A stretch of DNA of 64,000 nt from JAWWOL01 sp963797535 (GCA_963797535.1 CAWCPQ010000001.1:1240001-1304000), one strand, 5' to 3'. Positions 33,968 to 42,917 are shown, counted from the first letter of the stretch. Translations and numbers: made by a program. Notes: a model not told the origin generated them from the sequence alone.

Positions 33968-35149
33968 TCAGGCCTCGCTGGCCAGAGCCCGCTGGTAGGT
34001 CACGCCGTCCGCAGCCGCTCGGCCGAGTGCGGCGTCGAGCACCCGCTGAAGCCGAAGGCTCACCGCGTCGTCGCTGTACTCCGCTACGCAGCGCTCACGG
34101 CCGGCCCGGCCGAGCCGCTGCCGCATCGCCGGATCGTCGGCGAGCGTCTCGATCGCGTGCGCGAGCGAGACCAGGTCGCCCGACGGCACGACGAGGCCAC
34201 AGCCCTCGATGGTCTTCGACAGGTCGCTGACGTCAGTGGCGATCACCGGGCGTCCCATCGCCATCGCGTCATAGGCCTTGGTCGGCATCTGACCGCGCGC
34301 GCCAGGGGTTGGCTCCTGCGCGACGACCACGACGTCGGCCGCAGCGAGGAACGTGGTCACCCGGTCGTACGGCTGCCAGCCCATCACACGGACATCGGGG
34401 CGGTAGGCCAGGCCGGGGTCGCCGCCCACGATCATGAAGACGATGTCGTCGCGGCGCAGCCGGTCCAGCGCCGCGAGCACCTTGCCCAGGCCCTTGTGCC
34501 GGCGCGGTGTGCCCATGAACAGCAGGACGGTCGCCTGCGGTGGCAGCTCGAGCTCGATCCTGGCAGCGGTACGGTCGACCAAGGCGGGGTCGAGCACGTC
34601 GGTGTCGCGCGCCTGCACGATGACGGTGCCGTTGTAGCGGTCGGCCAACCAGGTCGAGGTCGTGGTCACGGCATCGGCCCGGCCAACTCGCCGTTCCATG
34701 AGCGCGGTGCGGTAGATGTTGTTGGCGCTGGTCACGTCAAGGACGTTGCGAGCGACCCACCTGGTCTCGTCGCGGAACTTGCTGCGCACCATCGCCATGG
34801 CGTCGTCGACGAGGAACCCGGTCTCCCAGTCGTCCAGGTCGACCAGCAGCGGCCGGTCCCGCCGCTTGCGCGCCTCCAGTGCCACGCCGAGGCTGGTCGG
34901 TCGGGGCTTGATGGCGTACAGCACATCACCGTCGACCCGCTCGGCCAGCTCTGCCAGCGAGCCGTCCCCCATCACCCGGATCCGGACGTCGGTGTTGCGC
35001 CGCAACGGCTCCCAGACCTGCCCGTTGGACGCGCGGCCGATGATCTCGACCTCGTCCACGTCCCGCAGCTTGCGCAGCATCCTCCAGAGCAGGTGCGCGC
35101 GCGCCATGTTGTTGTGAGAGACGTCGTGGCTGAGCAGAGAGATCTTCAT
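33968..35149 (-). CDS. Glycosyltransferase family 4
   Basis: A 393-residue GT-B glycosyltransferase. The N-terminus KISLLSHDVSHNNMARAHLLW is typical of GT4 acceptor domains; the donor domain has LLFMGTPRRHKGLGKVLAALD, FMIVGGDPGLAYRP, and the retaining-enzyme segment PTKAYDAMAMGRPVIATDVSDL in which the usual E(x7)E is modified. No transmembrane segment is visible. Products of such enzymes include cell-wall glycans, exopolysaccharides and glycolipids. It is convergent with the lipoprotein hydrolase gene and preceded by an unusual tandem repeat in its upstream region. Confidence 0.88.
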   Translation of the reverse strand: MKISLLSHDVSHNNMARAHLLWRMLRKLRDVDEVEIIGRASNGQVWEPLRRNTDVRIRVMGDGSLAELAERVDGDVLYAIKPRPTSLGVALEARKRRDRPLLVDLDDWETGFLVDDAMAMVRSKFRDETRWVARNVLDVTSANNIYRTALMERRVGRADAVTTTSTWLADRYNGTVIVQARDTDVLDPALVDRTAARIELELPPQATVLLFMGTPRRHKGLGKVLAALDRLRRDDIVFMIVGGDPGLAYRPDVRVMGWQPYDRVTTFLAAADVVVVAQEPTPGARGQMPTKAYDAMAMGRPVIATDVSDLSKTIEGCGLVVPSGDLVSLAHAIETLADDPAMRQRLGRAGRERCVAEYSDDAVSLRLQRVLDAALGRAAADGVTYQRALASEA

Positions 35150-35193
35150 CCGGCCTCCGGGGCAGCGGCAGTCGGTGCGACATTCCGTTCATC

Positions 35194-35235
35194 CAGGACA
35201 ACAGGACACCACATCAGGACAACAGGACACCACAT
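35194..35235. repeat. Two perfect 21-bp tandem repeats upstream of the glycosyltransferase gene
   Basis: The unit CAGGACAACAGGACACCACAT occurs twice in direct succession (35194-35214 and 35215-35235) about 45-86 bases before the glycosyltransferase start. Inside each unit ACAGGACA-like motifs repeat, so the array holds four CAGGACA copies. It lies between two minus-strand genes and could be a binding-site array or a slippage product. A full copy length of 21 bases equals two helical turns. Confidence 0.7.
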
Positions 35236-35315
35236 TGTGGCATTTGGCGCGCTTTGTACCCACGGTGCCCTCGACATGCCACGGTTCAGTGCTTCGGTCC
35301 CCGGCTGGGTCGACG

Positions 35316-36176
35316 CTAGAACCGGTCGTGCCGACGGTGCTGCAGCATCCAGGTGTAGATGTCGACGTTGTACGGGTCGTAGTCCGGCGACGAGGCCCTG
35401 GGATACATGCCGCTGAGGTCGTAGGTGCGGTCCCAGGCGTTGTGGAACGTGCTGAGGAAGATCGTCAGCCTGACCGGCTCGCGCATGGTGCAGTGCTTGT
35501 TCAGGTAGCCGGCCAGAGCCTTGGACGTGCTGTTGGACACCGTGTTGTCCAGATCGCCGTGGAAGAGCCACATCGGCGTGTTCTGCATCGCGTCGCAGTG
35601 CGGCAGGCCGACCGGGACCGGCTGCGGGGTGAAGTTCTCGGAGATCGGCACCATCGCGGCGAACTCGCCGGAGTCGCCGTAGGTCTGCAGGTAGTCGACC
35701 ACTCCGCCGCCGCCGATGCTCAAGCCGGTGAGGTAGGTGCGGTCCTTGTCCACGCGGTACTCCGGTAGCACCGTGGCCAGCCAGGCGTGCAGCTTCTTCG
35801 GGCTCCACGCCTCGTCGTTGGTCTGAGGCATCAGGATCACGAACGGCTGCGCCTGCGCCGGGAGCGTGTGCGTCGCGACCAGCTGTGGCAGCCCGGTGCC
35901 CTCCATGAGAGTCAGCGAGGCTTTGGTGCCCCTGCCGCGCTCACCGTAGCCGTGCAGGAAGACGATCGTCGGAAAGGTCTTCTTCGACGTCGGCGAGTAG
36001 CCAGCGGGCAGCCGCGCGATGAAACCGAGCGTGGAGCCCTGCGCGGTATGCAGCTGCACCTGCGCCGGGATTACCGACTTTGCCCCTGCCTGGGCGCCGC
36101 ATGCCGTGAGAAGCAGCCCTGCCGACAGCAGCAAACAGATGCGCCGACGACGCACCCCCGAGCGCTTCGTCCCCAT
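35316..36176 (-). CDS. Secreted lipoprotein esterase/peptidase (alpha/beta-hydrolase, poly-esterase type)
   Basis: A 286-residue lipoprotein hydrolase. An N-terminal basic segment (KRSGVRRRR) and hydrophobic core end in LLTAC. The catalytic domain has IVFLHGYGERGRG (oxyanion region), the nucleophile elbow GLSIGGGG, an acid region WLFHGDLDNTVS and a terminal histidine in STFHNAWDRTYD. This pattern matches the prolyl-oligopeptidase-like phospholipase/carboxylesterase or feruloyl esterase group found in actinobacterial secretomes. The gene stands apart from its neighbours. Confidence 0.87.
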   Translation of the reverse strand: MGTKRSGVRRRRICLLLSAGLLLTACGAQAGAKSVIPAQVQLHTAQGSTLGFIARLPAGYSPTSKKTFPTIVFLHGYGERGRGTKASLTLMEGTGLPQLVATHTLPAQAQPFVILMPQTNDEAWSPKKLHAWLATVLPEYRVDKDRTYLTGLSIGGGGVVDYLQTYGDSGEFAAMVPISENFTPQPVPVGLPHCDAMQNTPMWLFHGDLDNTVSNSTSKALAGYLNKHCTMREPVRLTIFLSTFHNAWDRTYDLSGMYPRASSPDYDPYNVDIYTWMLQHRRHDRF

Positions 36177-36245
36177 GGCGGCAGTAAACCATCATCTGGC
36201 GTCGCCCTGGTCAGGCTCCGCGAGGCGGCCGCGGTTGCCCGTTGC

Positions 36246-36746
36246 TCAGGCGGCGATCCGAAGCCAGACGTTCGCGGTCGCTGCTCCCCGTTGTGCGTGC
36301 AGCCTCCAGCAGCCGGGCTCGGTGAACACATAGCCGGCTCCCCACTCGTCACCGGGCCTGACGTAGGTGCTGCCGCCGTGTGCCTCGGGACCGAACCAGA
36401 GCGGATGTGGTCGCCCCCGCGGGTCGGTGTAGCTCAAGTGCAGGTCACCCGAGCCGGTGATCCTCCAGACGATCTTGACCTGCTCATGGACCCGCAGCGG
36501 GCCGTCGGGGCCAGCCACCATGATGAGGCCGCGCATCTGGATCTGATCGCTGGTGCCCTGGACCTCGGGCCACACGCCCCTGCTGATCGGTGACGGCGGC
36601 TGGCAGTGCGGGCCGCCCAAGGGAAGCGAGCTCGCTGTCGTACGCAGCGTCGTCGGCGCGGCGGCACTGGAGGCAGAGCGCCCGGCGTGGCCAGTGGTGC
36701 AGCCTGCCAGCACAATTGCGCACACCACGAGGCTGAGTGGTTTCAC
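36246..36746 (-). CDS. Lipoprotein of unknown function, copy B of a tandem duplication
   Basis: A 166-residue lipoprotein from a GTG with a GAGGA element upstream. The signal peptide VKPLSLVVCAIVLAGC carries the lipobox, followed by a Thr/Ser/Ala linker and a beta-rich domain of about 110 residues. Shared domain features are GPHCQPPSP, EVQGTSDQIQMRGLIM, EQVKIVWRITGSGDLHLSYT, HPLWFGPEAHGGSTYVRPG and a terminal EPGCWRLHA. A disulphide between the two domain cysteines is likely outside the cell. The next gene is a close paralogue. Confidence 0.75.
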   Translation of the reverse strand: MKPLSLVVCAIVLAGCTTGHAGRSASSAAAPTTLRTTASSLPLGGPHCQPPSPISRGVWPEVQGTSDQIQMRGLIMVAGPDGPLRVHEQVKIVWRITGSGDLHLSYTDPRGRPHPLWFGPEAHGGSTYVRPGDEWGAGYVFTEPGCWRLHAQRGAATANVWLRIAA

Positions 36747-36849
36747 GGTCCCATCCTCACCGCACCTGTCGACGGCCTCAAGTGGGCAGCTCCAGCGACA
36801 TCCGTACCCACTCGAGGCGTTCCCGGTCAAAGGGCGGCCGGCCCCGTGC

Positions 36850-37353
36850 TCAGGCGCCGACCTGAAGCCACACGTTCGCCGTCGCTGTTCCGCGTGTTGC
36901 TCGCAGCGTCCAGCAACCGGGCTCAGTGAACAGATAGCCGGCTCCCCACTCACCCCCCGGCCGGGTGTAGGTGCTGCTGTCGTGCTCATCCGGACCGAAC
37001 CAGAGTGGGTGTGACCGTCCGTGCGGATCGGTGTAGCTCAAGTGCAGGTCCCCCGAGCCGGTGATGCGCCAGACGATCTTCACCTGCTCGTGGACTCGCA
37101 CCGGGTTGTCAGGGCCGTCGGCCATGATCAGCCCCCACATCTGGAGCTTGTCGCTCGTGCCCTCGACCTCCGGAAAACCTTGCCTCGTGATCGGTGAAGG
37201 CGGCCGGCAGTGCGGCCGGCCCAGCGCTGGAGAGCTGGTCTGCGAGCGCGGTGCTGCACCCGGCGACGAGGTTGCCGGTGCGGCGCGCGGGGTGTGCCCA
37301 GCGGTGCAGGCCGCCAGCAACGCCGCACAGAGGGCCACGACGACCGGCTTCAC
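36850..37353 (-). CDS. Lipoprotein of unknown function, copy A of a tandem duplication
   Basis: A 167-residue paralogue of the downstream lipoprotein, with signal VKPVVVALCAALLAAC and the same domain: GRPHCRPPSPIT, EVEGTSDKLQMWGLIM, EQVKIVWRITGSGDLHLSYT, HPLWFGPDEHDSSTYTRPG, EPGCWTLRA. The two copies are offset by about 605 bases, similar along the whole gene, and diverge mostly in the linker. The GTG at 37353 fits the signal peptide start. A longer upstream extension is not supported. Confidence 0.75.
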   Translation of the reverse strand: MKPVVVALCAALLAACTAGHTPRAAPATSSPGAAPRSQTSSPALGRPHCRPPSPITRQGFPEVEGTSDKLQMWGLIMADGPDNPVRVHEQVKIVWRITGSGDLHLSYTDPHGRSHPLWFGPDEHDSSTYTRPGGEWGAGYLFTEPGCWTLRATRGTATANVWLQVGA

Positions 37354-37408
37354 CAGTCCATCGTCACAGCCGGCCACCCGGGCCGCAAGGAACCCAGCGA
37401 GCCGATCT

Positions 37409-38995
37409 TCACGACGGGAGCGAGGCCCCGATGTCCGACTCCGCCGCGTTGGGCCGGCCAGCGCCTGAGACGATGAGCTCCGCAAGCTCGTGGCGATGTA
37501 CTCGTGGCGATGTAATAGTGCACACACCGCAGCAGCGGCGGAAGCAAGAGATGACCCTGCCATCAGTCGACGCGGAAACCGTCCCCCTCAGCACCGTCAC
37601 GCCGATGCTTAGCCATGGCCCGGTCCGCAGACCAGGATCAAAGAACTGGTAGCGACCGCGGCCGCGCTCCTTTGCCTGGTACGTCGCCGTATCCGCGCTA
37701 CGCAGCAGCTCATCGGCATCCGCGTGAGGGTCGTCACTGACGACGATGCCGAGGCTGGCGGTCACCGCGATCTCCCGACCATCGACCAGCATGGGCAGCG
37801 CGACGGCACCCACCACTCGCTCGGCGACGAGGCGGACGTCCTCGACCTCGGGCAGCCGGTCGAACAGCATGACGAACTCGTCCCCACCGAAGCGGGCGAC
37901 GGTGTCCGTACGGCGGGACACGGTCTCGAGCCGCCGGGCAACCTCGGCGAGCACCAGGTCGCCGCCCTCGTGACCGAGTGTCTCGTTGACGGCCTTGAAC
38001 TCGTCCAGGTCGATGAGCAGCACCGCGATCCGGCCGGGTAGGCGGTCGAGCCGAAGCAGGCTCTGCCCCAACCGGTCGAGCAGCAGCGCCCGGTTGGCCA
38101 GCCCGGTCACGTCGTCATGAACTGCCTGGTGGGCAAGGGCCTTCTCAGCCATCTTGAGGTCGGTCAGATCGCGGGTGGAGGTGAGCACGCCGGTGAGCTC
38201 GTCATCCTCGCGATGAGCGACGAGACGTGCTTGGTACCAACGAGTGCGACCATCGATGACCAGGGTGTAGTCGACCTCGCCGGGGTCGCCCGAGGCGAGG
38301 ACACGGCGCAGCGCTGGCTCCCAGATCGCGAGGAACTCCGCGGGGTGACCGAGCTCGCGGTTGGTCTTGCCGATCAGGTCGGCATCGGACCCGCCCATGA
38401 GGTTCTCGGCCGCTCGGTTGACGTAGAAGTAGCGCAGCTCGGCGTCGTACCAGGCAATCGCGTCCGGGGAGGTCTCGAGCACGGTGCGCAGCTCGCTCTC
38501 CATGCGGAGCAGCTCTTCGTTGGACCGGACCAGCTCCTCGGACCTGCGCCGCAGCTCGCGCTCGGCCACGACCCGTCGGGTGATGTCCCGCGAGATGCCG
38601 AAGGTGCCGATGATCCGGTCGTCGAAGTCCCGCAGCGGCATCTTGGTCGTCGACACCCAGCTGTCCGGCCGGTCCGGCCAGGTCTCCAGCTCCTCGATGT
38701 CGATCAGCGGCTCACCGGTGGCGATGATCTGCTGCTCGTCGTCGTAGGCGGTTCGGGCGTGCTCGTCGGTGAAGAAGTCGAAGTCGCTGCGACCTTCCAT
38801 CTCCTCGGCACTGCCAGCCTCGAACAGCCGGACCAGGCCGGCGCTGACCCGGAGGAAGCGGCTGTGCAGGTCCTTGAAGTAGAGCTCTTCCTCCGCGGTT
38901 CGCAGCAGGTTGTAGATGCAGATGCGGTCGAGCTCATCACGCGAGAGTGCCTCGATCGGCCGCGCTCGCGGCACCGGCTCCTCGGCGTCGGTCAT
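37409..38995 (-). CDS. Diguanylate cyclase with two PAS domains
   Basis: A 528-residue cytosolic signalling protein. Two PAS domains (residues ~30-150 and ~180-300; GTFGISRDITRR and LTSTRDLTDLKMAEK are their PAC ends) precede a GGDEF domain (~315-465). The active-site motif RFGGDEFVMLF is intact, and RRTD before it matches the product-inhibition I-site RxxD. Cyclic-di-GMP synthesis from GTP is therefore likely, gated by an unknown PAS ligand. There is no EAL domain. About 60 residues after the GGDEF domain are Cys/Arg-rich and not recognisable. The ATG at 38995 is chosen over extensions that lack an RBS. Confidence 0.9.
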   Translation of the reverse strand: MTDAEEPVPRARPIEALSRDELDRICIYNLLRTAEEELYFKDLHSRFLRVSAGLVRLFEAGSAEEMEGRSDFDFFTDEHARTAYDDEQQIIATGEPLIDIEELETWPDRPDSWVSTTKMPLRDFDDRIIGTFGISRDITRRVVAERELRRRSEELVRSNEELLRMESELRTVLETSPDAIAWYDAELRYFYVNRAAENLMGGSDADLIGKTNRELGHPAEFLAIWEPALRRVLASGDPGEVDYTLVIDGRTRWYQARLVAHREDDELTGVLTSTRDLTDLKMAEKALAHQAVHDDVTGLANRALLLDRLGQSLLRLDRLPGRIAVLLIDLDEFKAVNETLGHEGGDLVLAEVARRLETVSRRTDTVARFGGDEFVMLFDRLPEVEDVRLVAERVVGAVALPMLVDGREIAVTASLGIVVSDDPHADADELLRSADTATYQAKERGRGRYQFFDPGLRTGPWLSIGVTVLRGTVSASTDGRVISCFRRCCGVCTITSPRVHRHELAELIVSGAGRPNAAESDIGASLPS

Positions 38996-39026
38996 CGCGT
39001 CACCTTTCCGGCCCCGCATGCTGCGG

Positions 39027-41093
39027 TCACGTGTCAATCCGCTCCCGGTCAACGACGTTCGACGAGTCGACGATGAACTGCCGGCGTGGGGCGACGTCGT
39101 TGCCCATCAGCAGCTCGAAGAACCCCTCGGCCGCCTCGGCGTCGCCCATCGAGATCCGGCGCAGCGTGCGGCGGCCGGGGTCGAGCGTCGTCTCCGCCAG
39201 CTGGTGCGCGTCCATCTCACCGAGCCCCTTGTAGCGCTGAATGGGCTGCTTGATCCGCTTCCCCTTGCGCTCGAGCTCGGCGATCTTACGGCGCATCTCG
39301 GGGTCGGTATAGGTGTAGATCGGCTCCTTGGTGCCGACCACCTCGATGCGGTGCAGCGGAGGTACGGCGGCAAAGACCCGGCCCGCGTCGAGCAGCGGGC
39401 GCAGGTAGCGGTAGAGCAGGGTCAGCAAGAGGCAGCGGATGTGGCCGCCGTCGGCGTCCGCGTCGGCCATCAGGATGATCTTGCCGTAGCGGGCCTGCTC
39501 GATGTCGAACGTCCGCCCGGAGCCGGCCCCCACGACCTGGATGATCGCCGCGCACTCCGCGTTCTTGAGCATGTCGGCGATCGACGCCTTCTGCACGTTG
39601 AGGATCTTGCCCCGGATCGGCAGCAGCGCTTGGTACTCCGAGTTGCGGGCGAGCTTGGCCGTGCCGAGGGCCGAGTCACCCTCGACGATGATCAGCTCGG
39701 TGGAGTCGACGTCGTCGCTGCGGCAGTCCGCCAGCTTGGCCGGCAGCGCTGAGCCCTCGAGCGCCGTCTTGCGCCGCTGAGCTTCCTTGTGCGCCCGCGC
39801 GGCAACTCTCGTACGCGCGGCGCCGACCACCTTGTCGAGGACGGCGCGTGCTTGCGGCTTGACCGCGCGAGCCGACGAGGTCAGCCACTCCTTGAGCTCG
39901 CGGGCCACCACGTCGGCCACGATCTTGGAGACGGCGGGAGTGCCGAGAACCTCCTTGGTCTGGCCCTCGAACTGCGGTTCGTTGAGCCGGACGGTGACGA
40001 CGGCGGTGAGCCCCTCGAGCACGTCCTCCTTGATCACGGAGTCGTCGGCCACCTTGAGCAGCCGGGCCGCACGCAGCTGGTCGTTGAGCGTGCGAACCAT
40101 CGCCCGCTCAAAGCCCGAGATGTGGGTGCCGCCCTTGGGGGTGCGAATGATGTTGACGAAGCTGACCACGGTGGGCTCGTAACCGGTCCCCCACCGCAGC
40201 GCGATGTCGACGCCCACGGTGCGCTCGACGTCCTTGGTGGACATGCCACCGCGCCCGTCGAGCACCGGCACCGTCTCGGTGAACGTTCCCTCGCCACGCA
40301 GCCGTACGGTGTCGCAGACCGCGGCGTCCGGAGCCAGGTAGGCCACGTAGTCGGTGACCCCGCCGTCGAAGGCGAACACCTGCTCGTCGTCGGGCTCACC
40401 GTTGAGGCGACCGCGCTCGTCGCGTACGGCGATGGTCAGACCGGGTACGAGGAACGCGGTCTGCCGAGCCCTGGCGTGCAGCTCGTCGAGGTCGATCGCC
40501 GCCTCGGCGATGAAGATGTGCCGGTCCGGCCAGAACCGGACCCTGGTGCCGGTGACCGTCTTCGCGATCTTCTTGCCCGAGCGAAGTCCCCCGCCGGGCA
40601 CGAACGGGGAGTGGGCAGCGACCCCGTCGTAGAAGCCCGGAACCCCGCGTTGGAAGGACATCTCGTGCACCCGGCCACCGCGGTCGACCTCGACGTCGAG
40701 GCGGGCGGACAGCGCGTTGACCACCGAGGCGCCAACGCCGTGCAGACCGCCCGAGGCGTTGTACGAACCGCCGCCGAACTTGCCGCCTGCGTGCAGCTTG
40801 GTCATGACCACCTCGACGCCGGTGAGGCCGGTCTTGGGCTCCAGGTCGACCGGGATGCCGCGGCCGTCGTCGCGCACCTCGAGCGACTCGTCGGGGTGCA
40901 GCACCACCTGGATCCGCTTGCAGTGACCGGCCAGCGCCTCGTCGACGGCGTTGTCGATGATCTCCCAGACGCAGTGCTGCAACCCGCGGCTGTCGGTCGA
41001 CCCGATGTACATGCCGGGACGCTTGCGCACGGCTTCGAGCCCCTCGAGAACCGAGAGGTCACGGGCGGTGTAGGCGGTCGGTGCTGCGGACAA
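39027..41093 (-). CDS. parE: DNA topoisomerase IV subunit B (ParE/GyrB family)
   Basis: A 688-residue GHKL-ATPase topoisomerase subunit from a TTG start with TGGAG upstream. Motifs are LEAVRKRPGMYIGSTDSRGL, the ATP site DNAVDEALAGHC and DDGRGIPVD, GLHGVGASVVNAL, TPKGGTHISGF, then the TOPRIM domain EGDSALGTAKLARN and MADADADGGHIRCL, ending in QRYKGLGEMDAHQL. The open frame continues upstream without support: it runs antisense to the S53 peptidase gene. Its partner ParC is encoded about 6 kb away on the other strand. Length and motifs match actinobacterial ParE rather than GyrB. Confidence 0.92.
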   Translation of the reverse strand: MSAAPTAYTARDLSVLEGLEAVRKRPGMYIGSTDSRGLQHCVWEIIDNAVDEALAGHCKRIQVVLHPDESLEVRDDGRGIPVDLEPKTGLTGVEVVMTKLHAGGKFGGGSYNASGGLHGVGASVVNALSARLDVEVDRGGRVHEMSFQRGVPGFYDGVAAHSPFVPGGGLRSGKKIAKTVTGTRVRFWPDRHIFIAEAAIDLDELHARARQTAFLVPGLTIAVRDERGRLNGEPDDEQVFAFDGGVTDYVAYLAPDAAVCDTVRLRGEGTFTETVPVLDGRGGMSTKDVERTVGVDIALRWGTGYEPTVVSFVNIIRTPKGGTHISGFERAMVRTLNDQLRAARLLKVADDSVIKEDVLEGLTAVVTVRLNEPQFEGQTKEVLGTPAVSKIVADVVARELKEWLTSSARAVKPQARAVLDKVVGAARTRVAARAHKEAQRRKTALEGSALPAKLADCRSDDVDSTELIIVEGDSALGTAKLARNSEYQALLPIRGKILNVQKASIADMLKNAECAAIIQVVGAGSGRTFDIEQARYGKIILMADADADGGHIRCLLLTLLYRYLRPLLDAGRVFAAVPPLHRIEVVGTKEPIYTYTDPEMRRKIAELERKGKRIKQPIQRYKGLGEMDAHQLAETTLDPGRRTLRRISMGDAEAAEGFFELLMGNDVAPRRQFIVDSSNVVDRERIDT

Positions 41094-41210
41094 GCGGACA
41101 GCTCCAGAGGGTCGAGTCGGACGGGCGAGGCGGGGCGATCCCACCGTAGTCCGGGGTCCGCCGGGAAACCTCCGGGCACGCCGGTGACACGAAGGCCCGG
41201 GAGGTCCATC

Positions 41211-42794
41211 GTGAGCCCCATGACAAACGACAAAAGCCCCGAAAACGCGTCTCGCGTACCACTTCCCGGCAGCGCCCGCCGGCCCTTGGTCGGCGCTGCC
41301 GACGCCGCAGCCGTCGACCCCAACGAGCGGGTCACCGTCACCGTGGTCCTGCGCCGTAAGGCCGAGCTGCCCACGTCGCTCGTGACGGGCACCTCGACGA
41401 TCACCCCGGAAGAGCTCGCGACCACCTACGGAGCCTCCGCCGAGGACGTCGCCCTGGTACGTCGGGCGGTCGCCGAGGCCGGTGCTGAGGTCGAGTCCGT
41501 GGACGAGGGCAGCCGTCGGGTCGTCGTGACCGGGACCGCCGCCGCGCTGTCCGGGCTGTTCGGCACGTCGCTGGTACGGGTGGAGACGCACGACCCGGCG
41601 ACCGGTGACACCAAGTCGCACCGCCACCGCCAGGGCGAGCTGTCCGTACCCGCGGCCCTGGACGGAGTGGTCGTAGCCGTCCTCGGGCTCGACGACCGCC
41701 CGCAGACCAGGCCGCACGTCCGGCACGCCCATGCCGTGACCAAGTCGGTGTCCTACACCCCGGTCCAGGTCGGTCACGCCTACAAGTTCCCCACGAACAC
41801 CACGGGAGCAGGGCAGGCGCTGGCCGTCATCGAGCTCGGTGGCGGGTTCGCGCAAAGCGAGCTCGACACCTACTTCTCCGGGCTCGGCATCTCCGGCCCG
41901 AGCGTGACAGCGGTCGGCGTCGGCAGCGCGCGCAACCGTCCGGGCATGGACCCGCGCGGGGCCGACGGCGAGGTGCTGCTGGACATCGAGGTTGCCGGGG
42001 CGCTCGCGCCGGGGGCCGACATGTACGTCTACTTCGCTCACAACACCGACCGGGGCTTCCTCGACGCCGTCTCGATGGCCGCACAGGCCAAGCCCACTCC
42101 CACGGCGATGAGCATCAGCTGGGGCCAGAGCGAGGACTCCTGGACCGAGCAGGCCCGCTCGGCGATGGACGCTGCCTTTGCCGACGCGGCCGCGCTGGGG
42201 GTGACCGTCACCGCTGCCGCAGGGGACAGCGGAAGCAGCGACGGCGTCACCGACAAGGCGCAGCACGTCGACTTCCCCGCTTCGAGCCCGCACGTCCTTG
42301 CCTGCGGCGGCACCAAGCTGTCGGCCAACCCGCAGACCGGTCGAGTGCACCACGAGTCGGTCTGGAACGAAGGTGCGGACCGCGGCGCCACCGGCGGCGG
42401 CATCAGCGACACGTTCGCCCGGCCGGCCTGGCAGGCCAGGGTCGGCGTTCCGGCCAGCGGCCGCGGTGTCCCGGACGTCGCGGGTGACGCCGATCCCGAG
42501 AGCGGCTACCAGGTGCTGGTCGACGGCAAGGCCGCCGTGATCGGCGGCACCAGTGCGGTCGCGCCGTTGTGGGCCGCGCTGGTCTGCCGCCTGGCCGAGG
42601 GCGCCGGCCACAAGTTCGGCCTGCTCGCCCCGCTCATCTATGCCGGCGTGACGTCCGGCAGCACGCCGCACGGATTCCGCGACATCACCGACGGCGACAA
42701 CGGGGCGTACACCGCGGGACCCGGTTGGGACGCCTGCACCGGGCTCGGCGTACCCAACGGCACCGCCCTGCTCAAGCACCTCGTCACCGCCTGA
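41211..42794 (+). CDS. S53 family serine peptidase (sedolisin/kumamolisin type)
   Basis: A 527-residue pro-enzyme-like sedolisin. Residues ~40-170 form the prodomain (VTVTVVLRRKAELP, TGTAAALSGLFGTSLVRVE) and residues ~185-527 the catalytic domain. The Glu254-x3-Asp258 pair lies in DGEVLLDIEVAG, the oxyanion Asp in AAAGDSGSSDG and the nucleophile Ser448 in GGTSAVAPLWAAL; the C-terminal DITDGDNGAYTAGPGWD binds calcium in relatives. There is no classical signal peptide. The GTG at 41211 is preferred to an ATG at 41220 because of GGGAGG. It would be active at acidic pH; the export route is unknown. Confidence 0.9.
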   Translation: MSPMTNDKSPENASRVPLPGSARRPLVGAADAAAVDPNERVTVTVVLRRKAELPTSLVTGTSTITPEELATTYGASAEDVALVRRAVAEAGAEVESVDEGSRRVVVTGTAAALSGLFGTSLVRVETHDPATGDTKSHRHRQGELSVPAALDGVVVAVLGLDDRPQTRPHVRHAHAVTKSVSYTPVQVGHAYKFPTNTTGAGQALAVIELGGGFAQSELDTYFSGLGISGPSVTAVGVGSARNRPGMDPRGADGEVLLDIEVAGALAPGADMYVYFAHNTDRGFLDAVSMAAQAKPTPTAMSISWGQSEDSWTEQARSAMDAAFADAAALGVTVTAAAGDSGSSDGVTDKAQHVDFPASSPHVLACGGTKLSANPQTGRVHHESVWNEGADRGATGGGISDTFARPAWQARVGVPASGRGVPDVAGDADPESGYQVLVDGKAAVIGGTSAVAPLWAALVCRLAEGAGHKFGLLAPLIYAGVTSGSTPHGFRDITDGDNGAYTAGPGWDACTGLGVPNGTALLKHLVTA

Positions 42795-42917
42795 GCGCCA
42801 TCGCCCGACCGCGGACCGATGAGTTCGGCTGCCCAGCGTCGTCTGCCGGTTGGGTGAACGCCCCCGGAAGGGGGAAACTCGTCCCTCGGGGGCCGGCACA
42901 GGGGAAGGGCGCAGCCA

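Noticed and set aside
35194..35235. CRISPR-like array
   Set aside because: Two adjacent 21-bp units without spacers and no cas genes; it is a plain tandem repeat.
39789..41210. Upstream extension of the S53 peptidase frame
   Set aside because: It overlaps parE in antisense and has no RBS-supported start; the GTG at 41211 is well placed.
42840..42890. ECF autoregulatory promoter before the sigma factor gene
   Set aside because: GAAC and CTCGTC are present, but the spacing of about 20 bases is longer than usual for such promoters, so I list it only as a possibility in the gene entry.
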